DNA of 12,904 nt from Lentisphaeria bacterium (GTDB taxonomy: Bacteria > Verrucomicrobiota > Lentisphaeria > Victivallales > UBA1829): the NCBI GenBank assembly GCA_003526375.1, contig DPDG01000028.1, positions 1 to 12,904 of the forward strand. The letters run 5' to 3'. The notes under the pieces are model-generated. The model was not told the DNA's origin and made no database searches. It saw only the letters and a program-made list of their open reading frames with translations. Position numbers and translations under genes: made by a program. Below, one piece after another: positions 7,767 to 12,904 of this stretch (the first letter of the stretch is position 1; every line of letters starts with the position of its first letter).

Positions 7767-8645
7767 TCAGTCAAGACAGCCGGACGCAGTCGTAAAGACG
7801 GAACCGGCGGCTTTCAGCTTCTCAATCAGCAGATCCAGCTGTTCCACGGCGTACGGGCCGCAGTTCTTCACGATGAAAGGATCCGGCAGAACCGCACCCT
7901 CGCCGGAGTGAATCAGACCTTCCGGCATGGGCCAGAACTCCCACGGATGCATATAGAAGCAGAGGAAAGGATCGACTTTCTTCTGTTCGCAGTATTTCAC
8001 ATAACCTCTGATATGTTCCATGACGGCATCCGCAGACTCCGTGCGCCACAGCGGCCACTGATCCATATCACGCCCATACTGATCTTTGGAATCCATGGAA
8101 AGGTCCGCGAAGTTCGGCAGTTCGATAAGCTTCATGTCGCCTTCTTTCGTCCAGTCATCCTTCGAGGGATGATACGGAGTAAGGCGTTCGCGGTAGAAAT
8201 ACATGGGGTATGTGGCATCGGATTTATAGCCGAGCCGCTCCAGAGCATTCACCACGGTGGTGGAACCCCAGAGACGCGGGCAACGCCATGCGGTCGGACG
8301 CACACCGGCAACTTCCTCAACCCATTGCGTCGCCAGCTCAATGCGATGTTCCACTTCTTCCGGCAGGAGCGGTATCATGCCGGGAATCTCGAACAGAGGA
8401 TCGCCGATCGTCTCATGGAACAGCGTGTGACAGCCGATTTCGTGTCCGGCATCCCGCACCATATGAACGATCTCCGGATTCTTCCTGGCACTGTCGCCGG
8501 TGAAGAAGAAAGTCGCTTTGATGTCATGCTTCTTGAGAACGTCCAGAATCAGCGGCGTTCCATGTTTGAACCCCTCATAGAATGAGGTCCAGCTCCCGAT
8601 ATCGGTTTCCATATCGAAACCGAACACTGTTTTGATTTGATTCAT
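7767..8645 (-). CDS. Polysaccharide deacetylase family protein (CE4/NodB fold, HpPgdA/PuuE-like)
   Basis: This encodes a 292-residue metal-dependent deacetylase-fold enzyme. The CE4 motifs appear in order: FDMETD (D11) in place of the usual TFDDG, then CHTLFH with metal-ligand histidines H73 and H77, RCPRLW (R121, P123, W126), and YMHPWEFW with H233. The FDxE variant of motif 1 and the HPWEF ending resemble the subgroup containing Helicobacter PgdA and PuuE-type amidohydrolases. That subgroup includes enzymes acting on small cyclic imides or ureides, so the substrate may not be a polymer. There is no signal peptide or membrane segment; it is predicted cytosolic. The ATG overlaps the upstream stop (ATGA) and has AAGGAG 8 nt upstream, so it is coupled to the mutarotase-like gene. 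Fold assignment is confident; substrate is open. Confidence 0.9.
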   Translation of the reverse strand: MNQIKTVFGFDMETDIGSWTSFYEGFKHGTPLILDVLKKHDIKATFFFTGDSARKNPEIVHMVRDAGHEIGCHTLFHETIGDPLFEIPGMIPLLPEEVEHRIELATQWVEEVAGVRPTAWRCPRLWGSTTVVNALERLGYKSDATYPMYFYRERLTPYHPSKDDWTKEGDMKLIELPNFADLSMDSKDQYGRDMDQWPLWRTESADAVMEHIRGYVKYCEQKKVDPFLCFYMHPWEFWPMPEGLIHSGEGAVLPDPFIVKNCGPYAVEQLDLLIEKLKAAGSVFTTASGCLD

Positions 8646-9664
8646 TTTATGATCTCCTTGGAATTGATATTGTATTCTTTCACCAGAAGTTCGGCAAGAT
8701 TCTCTTTCGGTCCCTTGAAGATGAAGGTGTCGGAAACCACGGTCGAATGATCGAATCTGCCGTCTTTTTCAATCATGGGAGCAATGGTTTCAAGTTCGAA
8801 AAAGTTCAGCGTCGCGCCATTGAAAATGCTGAAAATATCTTCCGTCGAGAATGGTCCGTTTTTCTGATCGTTGTCGGCAATATTGATATATCTGCCCTCC
8901 TTGATCTTCGTTTTGCGTATGATCAGAATCCCGCGGGCGGGATCATAAGCGCCGATCAATACGGGACGGCAGTCCTTCTTCACGCCGATCTGGAGACGGT
9001 CGGGACCTCCCAGGCGGAAGACAAATAAATGATCCGCAAACGTGATCCGCGACAACGGATCGCCGTAGAAATCATCATTGATGACCTTCGATGTATCCTT
9101 GCAGTCGAATTGACCGAACGCAATGACGCCCTCCGCTCCGGGGAACTGTTCCAGAGTCCATGCATTCAGCAGCACATCTTTCACGGGATAATCGTTGCGC
9201 GCGGTAAATGTATCCGTCGAGGTGTAGGACACCCCTTTCACAAGACAGCTCCGCGCCAGCGAAGAAATATCGTTCGCATGGACTTCGCGCCGATATTCCA
9301 GTTCAACATTGATCCCTTTCGCATTGATGAGCGCAATCTCCTTGGACATGACCGCATCCGTATCGGAAAGCACTGCCAATTCAGGACAGACTTTATTGAT
9401 GCCGTCCTGAACGGTCCATTCCCCATGCGGGTAATTGAATGCGAACGGGCCGCCCTCGGGAGCCGGCCACAGAGAATTTCCGCCGATATTGTTGAAATCA
9501 TCGGACGGGTCCGCCGCCATTGCAAAGTCGAGTTTGTGAATCAGAGTATCCCCGATGGAGCAGAAGATGCGTCCCTGCAGCCCCGGAGAAAGATACACGG
9601 TGCCGTCGGTGCTTTTAAGCCCCCTGACGTTTACATCCACTTTTCTGATCTGTTCTGTCAGCAT
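8642..9664 (-). CDS. Galactose-mutarotase-like protein (DUF4380/DUF6786-type)
   Basis: This encodes a 340-residue protein. Two ATGs compete. The first (9670) is only 1 nt from the GAGGGAG ribosome site, while the ATG at 9664 is 7 nt from it, so I use 9664. The N-terminal half is beta-rich with the motif GGNSLWPAPEGG at residues 61-72. This resembles the GG-x-LW-PAPE signature of DUF4380/DUF6786 proteins, which adopt a galactose-mutarotase-like beta-sandwich. I recognise this by motif and general pattern only. The family has no firmly known reaction; members often sit near carbohydrate-active enzymes. No signal peptide is seen, so it is probably cytosolic. Its stop overlaps the deacetylase start by 4 nt. 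A role binding or epimerising a sugar derivative handled by the deacetylase is inference. Confidence 0.8.
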   Translation of the reverse strand: MLTEQIRKVDVNVRGLKSTDGTVYLSPGLQGRIFCSIGDTLIHKLDFAMAADPSDDFNNIGGNSLWPAPEGGPFAFNYPHGEWTVQDGINKVCPELAVLSDTDAVMSKEIALINAKGINVELEYRREVHANDISSLARSCLVKGVSYTSTDTFTARNDYPVKDVLLNAWTLEQFPGAEGVIAFGQFDCKDTSKVINDDFYGDPLSRITFADHLFVFRLGGPDRLQIGVKKDCRPVLIGAYDPARGILIIRKTKIKEGRYINIADNDQKNGPFSTEDIFSIFNGATLNFFELETIAPMIEKDGRFDHSTVVSDTFIFKGPKENLAELLVKEYNINSKEIIK

Positions 9665-9698
9665 TGCCATTCTCCCTCATTACATGGTTGTTTTAATG

Positions 9699-9726
9699 AA
9701 TATATGCTGAAAAATAATCGAATCAA
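9699..9726 (-). promoter_or_regulatory. Candidate promoter of the mutarotase-like/deacetylase operon
   Basis: On the minus strand TTGATT (9721-9726) and TATATT (9699-9704) are 16 bp apart, with 4/6 and 5/6 matches to sigma-70 consensus. Transcription would start near 9692, leaving about 28 nt before the ATG at 9664. This would give the pair its own promoter, separate from the CapA-like gene 410 bp upstream. Confidence 0.45.
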
Positions 9727-9772
9727 GAAGCTTTTATAGAAAAAAACAGAGGATTCCTTTCCTTTTTCCTGA

Positions 9773-9802
9773 AATATAGCAGCACTTCTATACCGCTATA
9801 TT
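9773..9802. promoter_or_regulatory. Inverted repeat upstream of the operon promoter
   Basis: AATATAGC (9773-9780) and GCTATATT (9795-9802) form a perfect 8-bp inverted repeat with a 14-bp spacer, about 47 bp upstream of the candidate -35 box. A second small one, TGTTA-GATT-TAACA, lies at 9808-9821. Either could bind a regulator, but both are in AT-rich DNA where such matches arise by chance. Confidence 0.3.
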
Positions 9803-9871
9803 CTTATGTTAGATTTAACAATATAACACCAAGAAAATGAAAAAGCAAGGGCAAAACTGAAAAAATGAATG

Positions 9872-9895
9872 ACTCCGATGCAAAGCATACGGAGT
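9872..9895 (-). terminator. Possible weak terminator hairpin
   Basis: ACTCCG plus ATGC pairs with GCAT plus CGGAGT with one bulged A and an AAA loop. On the minus strand the six-T run starts about 7 nt after the stem, further than is typical. Its loop region (TGCTTTGCATC on the minus strand) recurs in the first stem-loop of repeat copy B, so it may instead be part of the repeat family. Confidence 0.35.
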
Positions 9896-9937
9896 GTCGG
9901 AAAGCCAAATCAATGACGAAAGCCCGAAACGTATGAT

Positions 9938-10036
9938 GCAGGTCGCTGACCTGCTGTGATCCAGTTGCATAAACCGACCGCCGGAGGCGAAATCCTCCGG
10001 CGGTTTCGCATTACGCGCAACTGGCGGTTCGCCGCC
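9938..10036 (+). repeat. Intergenic stem-loop repeat, copy C (nested palindromes)
   Basis: Four perfect stems lie together: GCAGGT/ACCTGC (9938-9943, 9949-9954); CCAGTTGC/GCAACTGG (9961-9968, 10017-10024); inside it an 11-bp stem, ACCGCCGGAGG/CCTCCGGCGGT (9977-9987, 9994-10004), with loop CGAAAT; and GGCGG-TTCG-CCGCC (10023-10036). The segments ATCCA-x-x-TGC, CCGCCG-x-AGGCGAAATC and the leading GCAGGT stem align in order with copy B, so this is a member of the same family, and the best preserved structurally. It starts about 45 nt past the CapA-like stop codon. Confidence 0.75.
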
Positions 10037-10079
10037 GGACTGCTCTGTCCCTGCCCTTTGCCGCAGCTTTCCCGTTCTG

Positions 10080-11315
10080 TTATTTCATCCACGGCGGATT
10101 CTGCAGAGCCAGAACCTCATCCTGCAGTTGTTTCGCCTCGTCGACACGATGTTCTTCAATCAGGCGCAAGGTTTGTTTCATGAGATCGTTGTGAGCCTCA
10201 CATGTAAAGAGATTTCTTGCTGGAAGCCATGACTTGACGACTTCGCGCCGGGTCCAGTCCGGCGGCCAGTTTTCCACTTTATCCTTGTTCAGACAGCTCA
10301 AATAACTAATACCGGACCAAGTGCACCAGGCTTCAAAATAACGCCGGATCATTTCGGGGTCCTGAATCACGGAGGAGATTTTCTCATAATATTCAAAGAA
10401 CATCTTCTCGTCTTCCGGACTCAATGCCGCAATGGATGTCATATCGAATTTATAGGGTTGAAGCTCCACGGCGTAAACACCCTTTTCATCGCAATAGAAT
10501 TTGCTCAGATAACCGGTCTTCCAGCATCCTTTCTGCGATCCGCCGAACTCGGGATACGGGAAATAGAAATTGCCGGGAGAGTAAATGATCGGCACATCTT
10601 CAAAGACTTCACAGCCGACATTGCAATGGGTATGGCAGCCCCAGACAATATCCGCTCCGGCACTGGCAAACTGACGGTATACTTCCACCATCCTCGGAGA
10701 CGGATAAGCATAATACTCATGCCCGCCGTGAATCGCGACGATCACAATATCCGCATTCTGCCGGACTTCCCTGATCTGGCAGATGTTGCTGAACGGCTCC
10801 ATAGGCGCGACTCCCGCCTTGTTTCCGCCGGCGGTGCCGAACTCGTTTTCCGCAAAATTGATAATCGCAACCTTCAATCCGTTGCAGTCAAGATAAAGGG
10901 GCTTTTTCGCGTCCGCCAGGTTTTTCCCCGCGCCGACGTGCTTGAATCCGGCTTTTTCGATGTTGGAAATGGTTTCAACCACAACATCGGGACCGAAGTC
11001 GCCGACATGGTTGTTGGCAAGCAGCATCACATCAATATCAAGCGCCTTGCCGAGGTTCAGACACTCCGGCGGACATTTCAGATTGGGACCGCATTTGTCG
11101 ATCGGCGTATCAGCGGCAGTCAGGGTCGTTTCCCACTGCATGATCTTCAGATCGGCAGAAGCAATGAACGGTTTCACTCCGGCAACCAGCGTTTCGCTGT
11201 GGTTGATCGCCTGTTCCTGCGCTTCAGGAAATTTCGGACAGACATCTCCGGTCAGAACCGCGGTAAAAGTTTTTCCGACAGGTTCACGAAGTTTCATCAT
11301 CTTGTTTTGAAACAT
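10080..11315 (-). CDS. CapA-family protein (PGA_cap, calcineurin-like phosphoesterase fold)
   Basis: This encodes a 411-residue protein of the CapA/PgsA type, which has a metallophosphoesterase fold. I chose the ATG at 11315: GAGG lies 6 nt upstream, and the longer TTG start at 11369 would lie inside the -10 box of the predicted promoter. Motifs in order are LTGDVCP (D24), MQWETTLT (E62, the usual N-L-E position), LANNHVGDFG (N101, N102, H103), VAIHGGHEYY (H196, H199, E200) and GCHTHCN (H228, H230), followed by PIIYSPGNF. These match the metal-site motifs of the family. There is no signal peptide or membrane anchor, unlike CapA/PgsA of poly-gamma-glutamate capsule synthesis, and no capB/capC neighbour. 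A capsule role is therefore doubtful; a soluble phosphoesterase-like function on a sugar or peptide derivative is more likely, by inference. Confidence 0.88.
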   Translation of the reverse strand: MFQNKMMKLREPVGKTFTAVLTGDVCPKFPEAQEQAINHSETLVAGVKPFIASADLKIMQWETTLTAADTPIDKCGPNLKCPPECLNLGKALDIDVMLLANNHVGDFGPDVVVETISNIEKAGFKHVGAGKNLADAKKPLYLDCNGLKVAIINFAENEFGTAGGNKAGVAPMEPFSNICQIREVRQNADIVIVAIHGGHEYYAYPSPRMVEVYRQFASAGADIVWGCHTHCNVGCEVFEDVPIIYSPGNFYFPYPEFGGSQKGCWKTGYLSKFYCDEKGVYAVELQPYKFDMTSIAALSPEDEKMFFEYYEKISSVIQDPEMIRRYFEAWCTWSGISYLSCLNKDKVENWPPDWTRREVVKSWLPARNLFTCEAHNDLMKQTLRLIEEHRVDEAKQLQDEVLALQNPPWMK

Positions 11316-11365
11316 GGCATTCCTCTTTTTAAGTTGATTTACCGTGGAAAAAGTCGTCTGTTCAT

Positions 11366-11394
11366 ACAATAAATGCCAACGTTGGCATTTTCAA
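11366..11394 (-). promoter_or_regulatory. Promoter with LacI/GalR-like operator for the CapA-like gene
   Basis: The perfect 20-bp palindrome AAATGCCAACGTTGGCATTT occupies 11371-11390. On the minus strand TTGAAA (11389-11394, 5/6) and TATTGT (11366-11371, 4/6) flank it with exactly 17 bp between them, so the operator fills the promoter spacer. The TG-N-N-AACGTT-N-N-CA form, with a central CpG, is typical of LacI/GalR-family operators. Binding would block RNA polymerase. Transcription should start near 11359, about 44 nt before the ATG. No LacI-family gene is in the window. Confidence 0.75.
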
Positions 11395-11426
11395 GAAGAC
11401 TGCGCAATACTTATCGTATTTTTTCG

Positions 11427-12596
11427 TCACACAAAACTGTGCGTAATCGTGATCTGCGTATTCACGCGTCTGTCATGTTCCCGGAGCAGATGCGTGATCT
11501 TCCGGGTCAGCTCCTGATTGGTCAGGACAAATTTTCTCGGCACAAGAAGCTGAAAATTCAGCAAAATCTGCTCCCCGGATTTCTCAAGACGGAAATCGTA
11601 AACTTTCAACTCCGGGTCAAGACTGCCGATCAAATCCTCCGCAAGAGTCCGCCAGTGTTTCAGTTCCGGCTCCTGACTGAAAAACGGATCGCAGTGCAGA
11701 AGCAGGCGTACCGGCATGTGCCGCGCAATATCGACTTCAGCCGCCTCCAGAGCATCATGTATCTGAACCATGTCGTTCTTTTCCGGATTCACTTCGGCAT
11801 GTGCAGTCGCAAAATAGCGGTCCGGACCGTAGCTGTGGACAATGATATCATGCACACCGCAGATATCCCGGCATTTCAAAAGACGCTTGCGGATCTCCTC
11901 CACGAGCTTCCGGTCGGGACACTCCCCGAGGAGCGGATTGATGATCTCCCGGATCACTTCCGCCCCGCCGAGTATAATGAAAAGCGCCACAAGAAGACCG
12001 GCGACACCGTCAACGGGAAAACTGGTGTACTGGGAAATCACAAGAGAAACAATCACAAGAGATGTCGTCAGAATGTCACTGAGACTGTCGAATGCAACCG
12101 CGTGGATGGTCTTTGAAGCAATCTTCCGTGAAACCTTCCGGTAAAAGAAAAACATCCAGAGCTTCACCGGCAACGTCGCCAGCAGAAGCGCCAGAGCCAC
12201 AGCCGTCATTTTCACTTCAGACGGCCGGATCAGACGTTCGAAGGAAAGTTTCAGAAAATCCAGGCCGACCGCGATAATGATAATCGCCACAATCAGCCCC
12301 GCGACATATTCAAGCCGTCCATGTCCGAACGGATGCTCATCATCCGCCGGTTTGCCCGCCAGTTTGAATCCGAACAGGGTGATCACCGCCGAACCTGCAT
12401 CCGAAAGATTATTCACGGCATCCGCAGTCACGGCAATGCTTCCGGTCAGAATCCCGACCGTCACCTTGACACTGCACAATGCCAGATTGACCAGGATTCC
12501 ATACCAGCCGCAAAGGACGCCGTAGGAAGTCCTGACCTGCGGTGATGTGATTTTGTCCGGATCCCTGATAAAAAGTCTGATCAATAATTCATTCAT
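11427..12596 (-). CDS. Cation diffusion facilitator exporter, probably Mn2+
   Basis: This encodes a 389-residue inner-membrane divalent-metal/proton antiporter. The frame opens at a GTG (12605), but that codon lies inside the ribosome site AGGTG; the ATG at 12596, 6 nt beyond, is preferred. Residues here are numbered from the GTG (subtract 3 for the ATG). Six membrane helices are apparent between about 30 and 215. Helix 2 carries N65-xxx-D69 (VNNLSD), helix 5 carries D173-xxx-D177 (FDSLSD), and DDEHPFGHGRLEYVAGL joins helices 2 and 3. Zinc exporters such as YiiP use D-D/H-D; an N-D/D-D set is known for Mn-type CDFs, so manganese is the likely substrate. A YiiP-like cytoplasmic domain follows (about 230-310), and roughly 70 further residues make it longer than the usual 300. 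Family is certain; metal is inferred. Confidence 0.94.
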   Translation of the reverse strand: MNELLIRLFIRDPDKITSPQVRTSYGVLCGWYGILVNLALCSVKVTVGILTGSIAVTADAVNNLSDAGSAVITLFGFKLAGKPADDEHPFGHGRLEYVAGLIVAIIIIAVGLDFLKLSFERLIRPSEVKMTAVALALLLATLPVKLWMFFFYRKVSRKIASKTIHAVAFDSLSDILTTSLVIVSLVISQYTSFPVDGVAGLLVALFIILGGAEVIREIINPLLGECPDRKLVEEIRKRLLKCRDICGVHDIIVHSYGPDRYFATAHAEVNPEKNDMVQIHDALEAAEVDIARHMPVRLLLHCDPFFSQEPELKHWRTLAEDLIGSLDPELKVYDFRLEKSGEQILLNFQLLVPRKFVLTNQELTRKITHLLREHDRRVNTQITITHSFV

Positions 12597-12624
12597 CGGC
12601 TTCACCTGTTATTTGAAACTGGAG

Positions 12625-12652
12625 ACTATAAAAGAAAAAATGGCGATTGCAA
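12625..12652 (-). promoter_or_regulatory. Candidate promoter of the CDF exporter gene
   Basis: On the minus strand TTGCAA (12647-12652, 4/6) and TATAGT (12625-12630, 5/6) are 16 bp apart. Transcription would start near 12618, about 20 nt before the ATG at 12596, with the AGGTG ribosome site between. I looked in the upstream leader for the conserved core of the yybP-ykoY manganese riboswitch and did not find it. Confidence 0.45.
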
Positions 12653-12684
12653 ATTTTTTCCTGATTTTGTTCCCATTTTCCTCC

Positions 12685-12700
12685 TCTCCATCTATGGAGA
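12685..12700. promoter_or_regulatory. 16-bp palindrome upstream of the exporter promoter
   Basis: TCTCCAT-CT-ATGGAGA is a perfect 7-bp inverted repeat with a 2-bp centre, about 33 bp upstream of the candidate -35 box. It could be a regulator site for the exporter gene, but it matches no consensus that I recognise. Confidence 0.35.
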
Positions 12701-12817
12701 AAACTCAAGATGCTGAGATATCGGCACACAGATTTTGACTTGTTTCCCCTGATCAGATGGGAAAACAACTTCTGCCCGAGAAAAACAAGTTTGCCGTATT
12801 TATAAAAATAGTGTGGT

Positions 12818-12904
12818 GCAGGTGCTTTGCATCTGCCGCCATCCAACTGCGAAAGTTGGTCGCCGCAGGCGAAATCTCCCCCGCCGGAGCGGTCCAATCC
12901 GCTC
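12818..12904 (+). repeat. Intergenic stem-loop repeat, copy B (runs off the right edge)
   Basis: Three stems are visible: GCAGGTGC/GCATCTGC with a TTT loop and one G-T pair (12818-12836), CCAACT/AGTTGG with loop GCGAA (12843-12859), and GAGCGG/CCGCTC (12887-12892, 12899-12904) at the window end. Positions 12833-12892 align with copy A at about three quarters identity by hand, and 12818-12880 aligns in order with copy C. It lies upstream of the CDF promoter and may continue beyond the window. Confidence 0.7.

Larger units (their letters stand above)
9671..10079. other. Non-coding region between the CapA-like and mutarotase-like genes
   Basis: About 410 bp without a credible gene. Its left part (9671-9870) is AT-rich and carries a promoter and inverted repeats for the downstream operon. 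The middle has a hairpin, ACTCCG-ATGC (9872-9881) with GCAT-a-CGGAGT (9885-9895), followed on the minus strand by CATTCATTTTTTC; it could be a weak terminator for the CapA-like gene. The right part (9938-10036) is repeat copy C. Confidence 0.7.
12597..12904. other. Non-coding region upstream of the CDF exporter
   Basis: About 308 bp without a credible gene. It carries the exporter promoter (12625-12652), a 16-bp palindrome (12685-12700), an AT-rich stretch and repeat copy B (12818 to the edge). A 102-codon minus-strand frame at 12589-12897 runs through the repeat and promoter and is not believed to be a gene. Confidence 0.7.

Noticed and set aside
7507..7911. Short frames on both strands around the repeats and terminator (7507-7737 minus, 7597-7911 plus)
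   Set aside because: They cross a strong bidirectional terminator and hairpins, have no good ribosome site, and the plus-strand one overlaps the deacetylase gene antisense.
10080..11315. Poly-gamma-glutamate capsule locus
   Set aside because: Only a CapA-like protein is present, without a membrane anchor and without capB/capC/capE neighbours, so a capsule operon is not supported.
11403..11424. Small stem AATAC-TTATC-GTATT followed by T residues on the plus strand, near the CDF stop
   Set aside because: The stem is short and AT-only, and on the minus strand, where the gene ends, no T-run follows. I do not call a terminator for the exporter; read-through towards the CapA-like gene is possible.
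12600..12780. Possible yybP-ykoY manganese riboswitch before the CDF gene
   Set aside because: The conserved core was not found by eye, and the predicted leader is only about 20 nt.
12589..12897. 102-codon minus-strand frame upstream of the CDF gene
   Set aside because: It runs through repeat copy B and the exporter promoter, has low-complexity translation, and overlaps the start of the exporter. It is best read as a chance frame in a repeat.

Overview
All seven credible genes lie on the minus strand, so the window reads biologically from right to left. The organism looks like a Gram-negative bacterium: it has an HAE1-type RND pump with a periplasmic adaptor and several Sec-type signal peptides. 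The mutarotase-like DUF protein beside a polysaccharide deacetylase and a CapA-like protein, with moderate GC and hairpin-rich intergenic repeats, reminds me of the PVC superphylum, perhaps Lentisphaerota/Victivallales. That placement is an impression from protein style, not a demonstrated fact. No rRNA, tRNA, CRISPR array, transposase or phage gene was seen.

Layout from right to left: (1) 12904-12597, an intergenic region with a hairpin-rich repeat copy (B) and a candidate promoter; (2) a cation diffusion facilitator exporter with an N-D/D-D metal site resembling manganese exporters (12596-11427); (3) a perfect 20-bp LacI/GalR-like palindrome placed between candidate -35 and -10 boxes, driving a CapA-like metallophosphatase-fold protein (11315-10080); (4) about 410 bp of non-coding DNA holding the most structured repeat copy (C), a weak terminator-like hairpin and a promoter; (5) a two-gene operon with an ATGA overlap: a galactose-mutarotase-like DUF4380/DUF6786-type protein and a CE4-fold deacetylase (9664-7767), closed by a bidirectional terminator; (6) about 480 bp of non-coding DNA with repeat copy A, further hairpins and a MarR-type palindrome; (7) a tight marR - adaptor - RND pump operon (7284-2584), closed by a strong bidirectional terminator; (8) a secreted Sel1-repeat protein (2433-10) whose last codons and stop lie in a heptanucleotide tandem repeat that reaches the left edge.

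The efflux genes form one self-contained module: a MarR repressor, a signal-peptide-bearing adaptor and the inner-membrane pump, coupled by a 4-nt gap and a 1-nt overlap. No outer-membrane channel is present, so a TolC-like partner must be encoded elsewhere. The CapA-like, mutarotase-like and deacetylase proteins all lack signal peptides. They are plausibly a cytosolic glycan or sugar-derivative processing set, with the CapA-like gene apparently under sugar-responsive LacI-type control.

The least explained material is non-coding: three diverged copies of one intergenic stem-loop repeat in the same orientation (A, B, C), the heptamer array at the left edge, and the operator embedded in a promoter spacer. 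All alignments, promoters and stems were found by eye and hand-indexed; none was computed.
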